From Cunninghamia lanceolata (lineage: Eukaryota; Streptophyta; Pinopsida; Cupressales; Cupressaceae): a stretch of DNA of 64,000 bases. The first letter of the stretch is position 1; each line of letters opens with the position of its first letter. Both the position numbers and the translations under genes were made by a program. This document shows, piece after piece, positions 32,876-43,992 of this stretch. The stretch spans positions 11,928,001 through 11,992,000 of the forward strand of contig BSBN01000241.1 of the NCBI GenBank assembly GCA_027924645.1. Reading direction: 5' to 3'. Below the pieces are notes generated by a model that was not told the origin of the DNA, searched no databases, and worked only from the letters and a program-made list of their open reading frames with translations.

Positions 32876-35539
32876 GAGCGGTTTCTTTTTGGGGACGTCC
32901 ATTCTTTCTTGACATGCATTCATTTTCATTATATTAGAGTAGAGAGAACTTCCGCGGTGGTCATCAAGCATTTTTTCTTTCTTAGATCGAGTTGTAGTAT
33001 CTTGGACAGGTATTACCTTTTTAGTGTGCATATTGTTGGTGCATTGTTTATGGAGAACTTTCTGTCAATACTTTTTTGTGCATTTATCAAGCGGCCATTG
33101 TTACCAATCGCATTTGTTAGAGCAGTTGCGGCTAGCTTAACCCGACTCTACAAGTATTGTCAGGCAAGATCTTGAATCTTCTTTAATAGTTTGTTTTCTC
33201 TTAAGGTTTGATGATCAAAACAATTCGTATTATGTTATCTTTCTCTTTTCATGATTCTGAGTTTCCGAATCAGTCTTCTGAAATCTGTAAATGTATTTCA
33301 TTATTCAAGCTTCCGAGTCTACTGAAGCCGAGATCCTCTTGATACTTGATTTGTGTCTGAAATATATATATATATATTTATAATCTTTTTCTTTTACTAC
33401 AGCTTGGGTATTATATTTGCACTGATAATAACAAGTCTGTTGTACTTTTATGAGCAATTTCTGTCTATATTTTTCTGTTCTGCATCTGAAAGTTGTCAAG
33501 TAAGTTATATATGATACTATGCCAAAAACCTGCAATCATAAACAAAAAGAATACTAAGTTAATAACAATGCCGAACAAGAGTGAACGCTGACGACACAGT
33601 AGTGTCAGATATATATATATATACTAGAAAAATCCTTGGCCAAGGTTACGATGCAAATTAGGCATCTGTTAGCGATCAAGTACCAGATATACCACTGGTC
33701 AGAGTGATCTTTCCAGTTAGGAGGTACCTATAGGGAAAGATGGATCAAGAGGTATAGGTCTTGACACCAGGCTCAGAGGCACATTGTTATTAATTGATTC
33801 CTGTCATCACCCTCGTGAAGGGTCAGGTTTCTTCTATTGAAGAAGCACGGGAGATCAGATGGTCTTGGTTGGGTGGTTAAAACCCTTGTTGATATTTCTT
33901 TTTCCAAAATCCAGTGGAGGATCTACCAACAAAATCAACAGGAAGCTATTCAAGTTGTACTTCTCTTAATTTCTCTTATTGTTTGAAATTCGTTGAAAAG
34001 AAAGTTAAATTATTTTGTTTATATATATTCAGTGAGAAAAGATTACTTCAGCTGAAAATGAAAGTTGTAATCGTGAAATTTTATTTCATAGATAGTTAGT
34101 TAATCAAGTTAATCTTTCTGCTGAAATTTTGTTAATGGTTAATTTTTATATTCAGTTAAATTAGAGTGGGTGTAACACCATACATATTTAATGATGTCTT
34201 ATAGCTTTATGATTACCAATTGTTAAGCCTTGCAAATCTGAATATGCTTATGAGCCCGATAGGGCAACATTCTGTAATGAATGAATAACGGTGGTATGGA
34301 CCTGTTGAACAATCCACACCATTATTTTTGATGGCCACAACCATGATTACTTTAAACACAGTAAACCCAAGATAAAATGGATCCTGTTGCTGCACTCGAT
34401 ACCTTATTTTGGCAATTCAATAGAAAAGATAATAAGAATCGAATGGCTATCAATAAAAATACAGGTTATGTGAACATGATAACTCTTCGAGGAGAGTTAT
34501 ATACTATTCTTACACTGTCATAATAATGCTATCATGACATCCGAGACTTCAATCTTGCCTTCTTTACGAAGTAAAATCTGGATATACCTTTCAATATTAG
34601 AATCTACCCTAGTTTTATTATAAGCTAGTGGTTTTATATGAGATGAATGCCGACTATATAAATGGCAGTTATGTTTTTATATTGACTTTACGAAATATTC
34701 TAGAAAAGAACTTAGAGGGGTTGGACTCTATGAGTCTTTATGAACTTTTAAAAGATACTATGATTTGTGCCTTCTCTTTTATTATGGACTGGTTTCTCTT
34801 AACCATGACAATAGGAAAACAAAGTAAACATTGACCAAGTAGGGTGAGTGTTGAAAACAAGATTGTATTCATTATTCTAGAAAATGGGAAAATGTGACGT
34901 GGAGTCACTAGTAACCGAGTGTTTAGGAAACCAAGAAACCTAAGTATGGGTTTTCAAGATAACAATCGAATGTCCAAGGATTGGACTAAGATGCAATGAA
35001 ACCTAATTATACTAGACCTAGGGTTGTGAATATGGTTTGACTTTTGATATGATTAGAAAGTGGAATAAGGTGATGTGGAGTCATAGATTTCCTATAACAG
35101 AGCTTGATTGTTAATGACAGTTATTATGATAACTATGATGCTTCTTATGTATTTAAAAGATATGTTGACTCCTTGTTGAAGAAGGAGAAACTAGATAAGA
35201 GGTAAGTTGTATTGCCTTGTAAGCGGCATTAAGTGCATGTCAGGTTTATTGGAGGAACTAATTCTCCTAGATAATTATATAATTATGAGAATAAATACTA
35301 TGGTTAGTATGAAACTCCTATATTGCACCATAAATGAAAGCCATCTCTTTACGAATGGCCATACTTCACAAATGAAGTGTAAGATATTAAAGCCCGTGAG
35401 AATGCTTGTGATAGAGTCTTTCTAGTAAGACTATCTTATTAGGTTGTTATGATATAAGTCTTAAATGTCATAAATTTGAATGTAAACCTTGTGAAAGGTC
35501 AATATGAAACTGCGAGCCTAGGAAGGTCGGAAGTTGGAA

Positions 35540-35700
35540 AACTTGTTTTGACATTTTGGAAAATGGAACAGGGTGACAAGGAGTCACAGTTCCCTTTTGC
35601 GAAAGCAACCTTCTTGATTTGTCTATTGACACGTTGGATAATGGAACAGGATGACGAGGAGTCATAGGTTCCTTGTTGCGAAAGCAACCTATTATATTTG
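35540..35700 (+). repeat. Short internal tandem duplication in element E
   Basis: Two copies of a segment around ATGGAACAGG-TGAC-AGGAGTCA-...-TTGCGAAAGCAACC occur with a spacing near 78 bases. Looser relatives with TGACGTGGAGTCA and TGATGTGGAGTCA lie near 34893 and 35071. Confidence 0.65.
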
Positions 35701-36507
35701 ATGAACTCCTAAGATAGGAGTCGATTGTCCTGGTATTGAACTATGAATTGAACTGAACTCACATTTTACTAGACTTAGAGTGAAAGGTCAAACTAAACCT
35801 ACTGTAGGATGAGACACCTTCTAAGTCGAGTAAAGGTGGTGGACATACGACTACGTTCATTGTGAAATGTATATGTATGTAAATCTTTGGCCAAAGTAAT
35901 GCATCCATCTCTACATGCATTGTCGGTCCACAATGCTCCAAATGGCATAATGTCTCCAGTAGTGTCATACATGGTTAGAGTGGATCTATAGTTGTGTGAC
36001 CGTGAGGCATTATGGACACAACACTAGATACTCAGATGGCTAACCCAACGGTTCCTAATATCTAACCTTTCCGCGAAGGACAGGGCCACTTCCAATTAGG
36101 AAGTTGAGCGGGGGACCACAGGTCCGTGGTTGGTGGAAAAACATCGGGATGATGCTCTCCTTCCCAAGTATGAGACAAACCGAGGCTTATGAAGACAGAT
36201 GTCAAAAGTTCCAGATACAGTGCTTTCCATTTTACGACTTGATGACCAATTGTAATGTATAATTTGTTATATGATGCCTTGAGCATAACTTGTACATACA
36301 TAGTGAAAGTTATTCACTTGGATATGTAAATGATTATTGTAATTTTAAGCTTTGTTATATTTTGTTTAGAATAACATACTTAGTTGATGAAATGATAATG
36401 AATCATTATGGTTAAGTTTTGATTTGCATAATCATATTGCTAACTAATCTCTTGATTAAGATGAATATTTATGTTAATTAAAGAGAATTATGAAAAGTGA
36501 TGTTACA

Positions 36508-36859
36508 ATAGGTGAGGTTGCATATGAGCTAGAGTTACCCGAGAACAACAGAATTCACAATGTTTTCATGTATCTCATCTTAAGAAAGTACTTGGGCAGC
36601 ATGTCACACCCTCCTTGGAGTTGCCACCACCTGATCACAAAGGGAAATTGATTTTGGAACCCGAAGCAATCATCGACATGAGAGAGAAGAAACTAAGAAA
36701 CAAAGTCATTCTGGAGTATTTAGTTAAGTTGAAGAACCCACCTCTCGAGGATGCTATGTGGGAAGGAGCAAAGATTTTTGATCATCCAAATCTAAAATTG
36801 CGTGAAGGCAAGCAATTTGGGGAAGGGAGGATTGTCATGTCCCCTCCGCCCCTCACAAA
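36508..36859 (+). pseudogene. Gypsy B integrase C-terminus with chromodomain
   Basis: The sequence continues gypsy B in frame from 30855: YELELPENNRIHNVF, then a shift near 36568. The chromodomain follows with LEPEAIIDMREKKLRNKVIL, EYLVKLKNPPLEDAMWE and KIFDHPNLKL. In the family the aromatic pair is in Y-VKWK and WE; here the first Trp is Leu. Chromodomains guide chromovirus integration to heterochromatin. The reading frame ends inside the 3' LTR. Confidence 0.88.
36817..36832 (+). other. Polypurine tract of gypsy B
   Basis: The purine-rich GGGGAAGGGAGGAT directly precedes the presumed LTR start TGTCATGTCCCC. Confidence 0.65.
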
Positions 36860-37801
36860 CTAATTATACTTTTTAATTTAAAAATAGTGTTTTTTAACAC
36901 TAACAATAATAATTACTATTATATAATAATAATAATTTGAATTTTGGCCACTACTTTTGTGCCCTTAAGACCAATCTCAAACAGGTATAAAGAAGTGGTT
37001 TGATTTCATTTCAAGGATATCTGATTTTTGGTTATAAGCATCACTTTTGCATGTGATTTCTTCCACTTGGGACGAAAACCTCAAGGGCAAACACTACCAA
37101 GTGGGACAAACATCCCACCATTTCTTGAGCAATTCCCATTCCAGGATCTTGCATTGAGTTGAATCGCATATTTGTTGTTTACCAGGTCTGCAACCCACTG
37201 AATCGAGGAGCCTGCACATAAGTCGTTGCTCAAGAGAAGATTGGAGAATTGCAAAAATCAAACGCCTTCCTTCCAGTTCGCTCTAGAGAATTAACCACTA
37301 CCAAGCGGCAGATATCAATAGGTGCCATCTTTGTGTGTTAGGACGCGGCAAGCATTATTGCAATATCGTGGGTTGCTGCTACATCTGATTTGTATTGTTG
37401 CTAAACCAGGTAGAGTTGTCGTCATATCAAAGGACACAGCCGCTAATCATATCTAGGTCTCCGTCGCCATTCACAATCACAGGGGAAGATTGCAAGGGCA
37501 GCGTTTGGAGGTGTCTACGACACTAAGGACTACCTGAAACCCAACGATTAATTTGCATTGAAGGGGGCAGTAGGCGGGTCACACCAATAGAGATATCTAT
37601 CTTCCAACAAGGCAACTCCATCAACCGTCAAGTCGCAGAATTACTGAGTAGTGCTTGTGTAAAACCATTGGGAACACTATCAGTTTAGGGCCGCAAGCCA
37701 CTAGTCTAGGGGTTTGGAGATTTTGTGGACTGAGCTTATTCAGTCATTGACATTGATTGATAACTATTGTGTGTTGTGTATGTTTCCCTTCCAATTAACG
37801 C
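36833..37801 (+). repeat. 3' LTR of gypsy B, end undefined
   Basis: It starts TGTCATGTCCCCTCC after the purine tract and contains a TATA-like GGTATAAAG near 36984. No 5' LTR exists for comparison. Element C begins near 37802, so the true end is unknown. Confidence 0.55.
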
Positions 37802-38739
37802 TGGGGGATATTTCAATCAGTCACATGATGAAGCAAGATTGGATGCATTTTTGGAAACTTCTGTTAAACAAGGTCTGATTGTTAATGCAGTTCACTGCAT
37901 TTTAGTGAATATGGGAGGATATTACAGTGGCTCTAGGGAGCGCAAGTGTTGCCTAAAATTTCCAAGTGGGCGCTGCATTCATTAATAACTATTACATGCA
38001 GCAGTCGAAGATTATTACCAAATTAAGACTGGGGCTTCCTAGCATGGTCATGGGCAATCATTACCTACTAATAATCACCTTGTTGGGCGAAAATTACTAA
38101 ATGTTGGATCTCTAGAACTGGCATTGCACTTTCCTTAGACTGTTACAAACCTAGGCGCAGCAATCATTCATTGAATGCAGCGGTCACAAACCTTAAATGA
38201 GGTGTTTTGTTGCAAGTCGTGGTCTTTCATGCTAGACATGGGTTTTGATAGGCGTTATAGTTGTTGACAGGGTTAGGTCTATTTTTTGTTTCCTATTCCT
38301 GATTGTGGGTAGAGTCTTTGTGATTGGGCAGTGGTTACTGTAGCGGCGGTTTCCTTCCTACTGGACATTTTAACTGTTGTTCTGACAACTTATTGCTTGG
38401 GCATTTTCCAACTAGGCATGGGTAATCTTCTGAGTACTAGTTATCTATTCTCAACAGCTAATTCCTACAAGGATGAGCATTTGTTTATGGATTGAACAAG
38501 GACAAGTATGTGAAGAAAGATGAGTGACAGAACAAGGTTTGTGGAGAAAGGAAACAACAAATTATTCTGCTGGTGTTAATAGGATTGTAACGTCCAGACA
38601 AGGGGATTGAAAGAATTTCTGATTTAGTGTACTATATCATGGTTGGGCTACGTGCAAGCCAACTGTAACCTAGGAGTTGTGTTCAAGCTGCTAGAATTAG
38701 CTGCCCTTCACTAGGTGCCTAATCCCTGTGACTACATCA
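37802..38739 (+). repeat. 5' LTR of element C
   Basis: It aligns along its length with 40703-41653; shared blocks include CAATCAGTCACATGATGAAG, CTCTAGGGAGCGCAAGTG, TCCTACTGGACATTTTAACT and GTGCAAGCCAACT. Divergence is clearly more than for the copia LTRs. Confidence 0.82.
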
Positions 38740-38741
38740 AG

Positions 38742-38753
38742 TGGTATCAAATC
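38742..38753 (+). other. Primer binding site of element C, diverged
   Basis: TGGTATCAAATC matches the tRNA-Met primer site TGGTATCAGAGC at 10 of 12 bases, three bases after the presumed LTR end. Confidence 0.65.
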
Positions 38754-38872
38754 AAGTTCACTCGTTGGGATGTGTTGGAGATTGCATAAGTTGCATGAAA
38801 TGATTTGAGTGAGACCTTTTTGACTAAAAGGTGTCTTGAAGGCTATAGTAAGATTTTGTTGTGGATATCTGT

Positions 38873-39118
38873 CACTGCAAAGAGTTGTGTGCTCTAGCAC
38901 ATTTGTTGCAAGTGTCAAGTCCTGTAATTACAGAGAGCTTTGTGTTCTAGTAGATTTGTTGCAGTCTTTTGTAACTACAGAAAGTTGCGTGCTCTAGTGG
39001 ATTTGTTGCAGGCATGTGGAGGCTTGTGACTATAGAGGGTCATGAGAAGGAGCCACAAGTGTACCAGAAAGGGCTTTATTGTTGAATGTGAGTTGAATAC
39101 TCTAGTGAATTTGTTGTA
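38873..39118 (+). repeat. Degenerate tandem repeats after the element C primer site
   Basis: Four units of about 50-60 bases share GTGCTCTAG-GGATTTGTTGCAG and a following TGTAACTACAGA segment. The last unit is separated by about 50 bases. Confidence 0.65.
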
Positions 39119-39240
39119 GGAGTAAGTCCTATAACTGCAAAAATTTGTATGTTTGTGAAGATGTCTTCGAAAAAGAGAATGAGGATGGTTTTGAAGAGAT
39201 CAGTTGAGTGAGCATTTATGAAGCAATACCAAGACAAGGA

Positions 39241-40104
39241 ATTCTCTGAGATTAAAGATTGGACATTAAGCAACATGGAAGAGTTGTTGTAGATGTAATT
39301 AGGAATGATAAAAAATGTTACATTGGAGGCATGGAAGAAAATGAAACCATACGAGTTGTTGAACCTGAAGAGAAAATCTTTGAGAAGATGATGGACATCC
39401 ATTTGAGATTGAAAAGGTTGGAGGCTAAGCAACGTGGAAGAGTTGTTGTAGATGTGATCGAGAAGAATAAAAAATGTCACATAGGTGGGCATGATAAAAG
39501 AAAAGAATGTGACTGCAGCTGAAACATGTCTTTTCGAAGGCATGGGTGTGATGGTGGATGAGGTTTTAGCTGAGGAGAAGGGTAATGATGAAAAACCTAT
39601 TTTGTCTAACATTGTTTTGTTTGTAGCTATAGAGGAAGGTAAAGACAAAGAAGAGGAGGTCCTCATGCTAGAGGACAATGCAAAAACGAAAATTATGGTG
39701 GTAACAGAAGTTTGAATGGTTTCTACGGAAGTTCCTTTGGAGATAGTAGTTGACTTGAGAACTGAAATGGTGGCTTGTAAAGACCCTATGTTTGATTATG
39801 GAGTTGATGAAGAGAATCTCCTGCTTGAAGAGGAGATAAAGAAGATTGAGGAGCTGTTCAGTTCGAGTGATTCTTCACATGAAGATTTTATTGCAGCAAA
39901 GGATGGCAAAGAAGAGAATAAAAATGGATTCTGTGAAATACATCATATGATCAGGAGTTGTGATGTAGAGGACTATCCTTTAGAGGACATGCAAATGTTG
40001 GTTAGAGTGGAGCAGCATGAAGGAAAGTACCTTGATGAGGTACCAAATGCACAGAGTGGAGATTTTCTCCGAGATGATACAAAAAGCAGAAATTGTAGTG
40101 GTTG
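39241..40104 (+). pseudogene. Acidic reading frame of element C, function unknown
   Basis: Three overlapping or adjacent frames (39259-39522, 39485-39715, 39716-40105) together look like one disrupted protein rich in Glu, Asp, Val and Lys. The first contains a duplicated motif GRVVVDVI--(N/D)KKC(Y/H)IGG, at 39277-39339 and 39436-39498. The last is very acidic (FDYGVDEENLLLEEEIKKIE and SSSDSSHEDF). I recognise no domain. It sits where gag would be in an LTR element, so an atypical gag or a captured host sequence is possible. Confidence 0.45.
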
Positions 40105-40702
40105 AACTGAAAGTATTTGTAGAGGCTGATGAGGTGATTATTTTTAATAATATGAGTTGTGATGATTTATGTGCAAGTGAAGTGAAGAGTGAAGAATGGA
40201 GAAAGATGTTTTGGTGGAGGTGGATGGACAATGGTGGGTTGAATCCCACGAAAGATGGAAGAACATGGTGGAGAAGAAACATTAGGAGGAGGAGGACGGT
40301 CTATGGTGGACAAAAATCCACAAGAGGTGTGAAAGATAATGAATGAGTTTGGCAGAAGGAAGTGGGATTTGTCCCAGCTAAGTGTTGGAAGAAGTGAAGG
40401 AAGAAATCTTTTTGAGGTACTTGTTTCAGTAATAGAGCTTGCTATGGAATGTGTGCTTTCCGAAAGGGTGGTTTTACCACTCAGCTCTAATTTGTAAACT
40501 ATGCTCACAAGCTTCTTACCTAGCGTGTCTGATGCAGAAGCATTCAAGTCCACAGGCAATCCTACGTCACCCAAAAATAGTGACAAGTCAATTTTGGTTT
40601 TGCCCTGATTTTTGGTGTGTAAACAGTCTTGTCTCCCTTGGAAGGTGCACGAAATCCTCTACCTACTTCACAAGAGGAGTTCTATATTCTTATTGAAACC
40701 AC

Positions 40703-41653
40703 TGGTAGCAATCAGTCACATGATGAAGCAAGGTTGGATGCATTTCTGGAAACCCCTGTTAAAGAGGGTCTAATTGTTAATGGTAGATCATTGCATTTTG
40801 GTGAATACATGAGGATATTACAAAGGCTCTAGGGAGCGCAAGTGCTGCCTAAAATTTTCCAAGTGGGCACTGCATTCATTAATGACAAATGTTACCAGCA
40901 GCAGTCCGAAGAATATTACCAAATTAAGACTGGCACTTCCTAGAATGGTCATGGGCAATCATTACCTACTAACAGTCACCTTGCTGGGCAACAGTTACTA
41001 AATGTAGGATCTCCAGAACTTGTGCTGCAATTTCCTTTGACTGTTACAAACCTGGGCACGGTTGTCATTCATTGAATGCAACAATTACAGGCCTTAAAGG
41101 AGGTTTTGTGCTACAGGCCGTGCTCTTTCATGGAAGACATGGGTTTTGACAGGTGCTATAGTTGTTGATAGGGTTATGTCTATTTTTTGTTTCCTACTAT
41201 TGATTGTGGGCAGAGTATTTATGACTGGGCAGCGTTTAGTGTGGCGGCATCACTATAGCAGCAGTTACTTCCTACTGGACATTTTAACTGTTGTTCTGAC
41301 AGCACTTTATTGCCTGGGCATTTCCCAGTTGGGCGTGGGTAATCTTCTAACTGACAATTATCTAATCTAGGTGGTTGACTCCTACAAGGATGAGCATTTG
41401 TATGTGGATCAAACAGGAACAGGTATGTGAAGAAAGATGAGTGACAGAACAAGGGTCGTGGAGAAAGAAAACAGCAAATTATTCTACTGGTCTTAGTAGG
41501 ACGGTGATGTTCAGACAAGGGGATTGAAAGAATTTCTGAATTAGTATATTGTCCCATGGTTGGGTTGCGTGCAAGCCAACTATAATCTAGGTGTTGTGTT
41601 TAAGTTGCTAGGATTACCTACTCTTCACTGGGTGCCTGATCCCTGTTGTGTCA
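40703..41653 (+). repeat. 3' LTR of element C
   Basis: The second copy of the long direct repeat described at 37802. It ends at a point where truncated hAT sequence begins. Confidence 0.8.
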
Positions 41654-41699
41654 AAGAGGGCATTTTACATTACTATGGTGTTAACTAAAAAAAAAAATT

Positions 41700-43664
41700 A
41701 GATCATTCAGTGCATCATTGATCGTAGATAGACAAACCAACTCCACCAGTTGATACATGCCTTGGCATACTACATAAACCCCAAATTTTACTTCTCTAAT
41801 ACAATTAGGGCTGATAAGGAGGTCATGGCAGGTGTTGTTTCATGCATAAAGAGGATGACAACAAATGATGAGATTAAAGACAAATATTTGATGAGTTGGA
41901 GGTCTACAAGGGTGCGGAAGGGAGGCTCTTTTCTTCAACTCAAGCCATTCAATGGAGAAAAACCCGACAACTAGGTAAAAAAAATAATCCTTTAATTTCT
42001 AACTTAATCTTAGAGAGTAGAAACTTGAAAGCAGAGTTGCATGGACACGGATACGCTATCGGATACGGATACAGCCATTTTTCAAGGCCCCTTATATGGA
42101 TACGGCATTCCTAAAACACACACATATATATCTATATAACACAATTTTATAAATTATGAGAGATTTTCTTTATTTTAGAAGCAATACAATAATAATTAAA
42201 ATAAAATAAATAATTAAATTCTATTCACTTTCACATATAATCTATAAAACTTTTTATTAATTTATCCTAATCAAAAATATATAGATATATTTAATTATTT
42301 AAATATCAATTTTTTAATCCCAATCAAAAATATATAGAAATATTTGATTATTTAAATATGATTTTTTATTAATTTAAAATTTCATATTTAAATATCGATT
42401 TTTTTTAAATAATTAAGTATTTCTATATATTTAAATATTTAAATAATTAAATATTTGGAATAAATTAATAAAAGGTTTTATAGAATGAAATTTTAAATTA
42501 ATAGAAAATTTGATATTAAATAAACATAAACTATAAATTAAAAAATTTTAAAACTATAAAACAAACATTTTAAATTTTATAAAGTATAAATATAAAATAT
42601 TAAAAACAAAATATAAATTAAAAGGATTGAATGTTTGTTTTATGACTTCATTAAAATTTAATAAAACAAACATTCAATCCTTCGTATCTATAAAACATAA
42701 ATTTTAATAAATTCATAACTTCATAAACAAACGTTCGAACAGAAAATTCAAAAAACCCTACCTCCGTACGACCTAAAGCGAATGGCGTTTAGCAGAAATC
42801 CGCCCAGGGGAATCGCGTCCAGCAAATATTATGTCCAGAAAAATCGTGTCCAGTAGAAATGGATGGATGTTGAGTCGTTGACGAATTTGATGATGAACGG
42901 TGCGCCATGAATGTTATTTATACAGATCGCAAGCTTTGAAAAATGCTTCAGCCGATTGGTTTTTAAATTCTAAACTTATCTCATGCTTAGCCCACAGGTT
43001 TTTAACACGAAAATGGTCATTTCTCACAGGTTTTTTACTAAATACGGGGCAATTTTGCTAAAATCTCATATCCTGAAGAGTCAAGCATACCATGATTTTT
43101 TTTTTTTGGCACAAATGGGCACAGTACCCAGGCCATACCCAAGCTGTACCCGTACCAGGTACGCTGGTACCCGTACCAGGTATGCTGGTACGCGTACCAG
43201 GACCAGGGGGTGCCGTATCCGGTAACCCTGCTTGAAAGTTTTGATCTTCAAAGGCTAACCATATGTGTTTCGTCGTGAATGCAATTGGCGCTTATTTGAA
43301 AGCATTCACACCAAGAGGAGAACTAGGTTGAACTAGAAGCACCTCAATGATCTTGTCTTCATCCAATACAACCTTCGCCTTCAAACCAAAAAGGTGGAGG
43401 GTCCTTCTCATGATGCCATCGACTTGGCCGACATCGATTCATTTTTTTATTGAACTACTGAAGAAGCACATAATGATATCTTCACTAATGAAGATCTTGC
43501 TGAATTGGAGAGATCAACAGCAGCCCAAGCAGAGGTGGATGCACTGGAGGAAGATGAAGAAATTTTTGAGGAAACAATCAATCCTCATCTTGATATCGAC
43601 TTACCTTCTAGTTCGAGGCATGAAAGTTTAAGTTACAATAAGTGGGGAAAGAGGAGGATGTAGA
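41700..43664 (+). pseudogene. hAT-3 transposase, C-terminal part
   Basis: Exon-like block 1 (about 41700-41975) reads CIIDRR, a stop, then QLHQLIHALAYYINPKFYF, close to hAT-1. It ends at a GTAAAAA donor-like site. Block 2 (about 43285-43664) carries NWRLFESIHTKRRTRLN of the dimerisation domain and an acidic tail. The conserved WWDDYG stretch is missing. The intron contains an inserted small hAT. Several stops are present. Confidence 0.82.
42032..43230. mobile_element. Non-autonomous hAT element, copy 2
   Basis: Perfect 8-bp duplications CTTGAAAG lie at 42024-42031 and 43231-43238. The left terminus is CAGAGTTGCATGGACACGG and the right, reversed, is CAGGGTTACCGGATACGG. The left subterminal repeats GGATACGG; the right subterminal (43120-43215) is a series of GTACC/GGTAC palindromic units. 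The interior 42121-42720 is extremely AT-rich. There is no transposase. The left end is nearly identical to copy 1 at 2322. Confidence 0.9.
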
Positions 43665-43992
43665 TTGTATCCAGCTGTTTTTTGACATATGTAAATAGTC
43701 ATAGTACTGTTACACAATTATTGTTTATAATTTTGTTGGAATATAATGTATTGTTTGACTTTGATACTTTGAAATTCCAACTTTTGAGCATGTGAGGGTC
43801 ATATGACATATGTAATCTTTGAATTATGACAAATTGCTGATCAGAATAGACTTTTGTGTTCTCTAAATGCATTAATTTCTGTTTTTTTTGTGTAATTATG
43901 TTTTTTTTTGGCCGCATTTTTTGTCCAATCCTAAGCCCAAGTCAAAATTTTGGGCTGCCAAGTCTGTGCCAAGTTCAAAATTTCCAACTCTA

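Larger units (their letters stand above)
30856..36507 (+). mobile_element. Element E: 5.65 kb TG...CA element without ORFs (probable solo long LTR)
   Basis: It starts TGTTACATCCCC and ends AGTGATGTTACA; the 9-base ends are inverted with one mismatch. The flanks are identical pentamers ATAGG (30851-30855 and 36508-36512). Removing it with one pentamer rejoins gypsy B integrase in frame. TG...CA ends and a 5-bp duplication are LTR-retroelement hallmarks. No gag or pol, no internal LTR pair and no primer site were found. The 3' third is homologous to the element at 56293-61126 on the other strand. A solo LTR of a long-LTR family is the simplest reading; a non-autonomous LARD-like element is the alternative. 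Confidence 0.75.
19636..37801 (+). mobile_element. Ty3/gypsy chromovirus-type retrotransposon B, 5'-truncated and twice interrupted
   Basis: The element starts abruptly in mid-gag at the copia LTR; its 5' LTR, PBS and early gag are missing. The own segments are gag/PR/RT (19636-21125), RT/RNase H/integrase (28828-30855) and integrase tail/chromodomain/3' LTR (36508 onward). They are separated by a 7.7 kb hAT and the 5.65 kb element E. Removing each insert with one duplication copy restores the reading frame. The 3' LTR starts at 36833; its end is unknown because element C begins near 37802. RT sequence differs clearly from gypsy A, so it is a separate family. Confidence 0.85.
37802..41653 (+). 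mobile_element. Non-autonomous LTR retrotransposon C
   Basis: Two long direct repeats of about 0.94 kb (37802-38739 and 40703-41653) bound a 2 kb interior. Just after the first repeat lies TGGTATCAAATC, close to the tRNA-Met primer site. The interior encodes no gag, RT or integrase, only a disrupted acidic reading frame. The outer boundaries are approximate and no matching 5-bp duplication was found: the left flank is presumed gypsy B LTR and the right flank is a truncated hAT. The element may therefore have lost one original flank. Confidence 0.75.
41654..43992 (+). mobile_element. hAT DNA transposon, 5'-truncated (hAT-3)
   Basis: The left part is cut at element C. The right end is near 43992, where the opposite strand reads TAGAGTTGGAAATTTTG, a hAT-like terminus. 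Subterminal motifs (GGGCTGCCAAGTCTGTGCC) resemble those of hAT-1. It lies in the integrase region of gypsy A, whose reading resumes right after it. The left flank is lost, so no target duplication can be checked. Confidence 0.7.

Noticed and set aside
39076..39678. 200-codon minus-strand open frame
   Set aside because: It is the shadow of the acidic plus-strand frame of element C: Glu/Asp-rich codons read as Ser/Leu/Phe on the other strand.
43120..43225. Open frame with repeated RTRYAGTRTR peptide
   Set aside because: It is the GTACC/GGTAC subterminal repeat of a small hAT read as protein.
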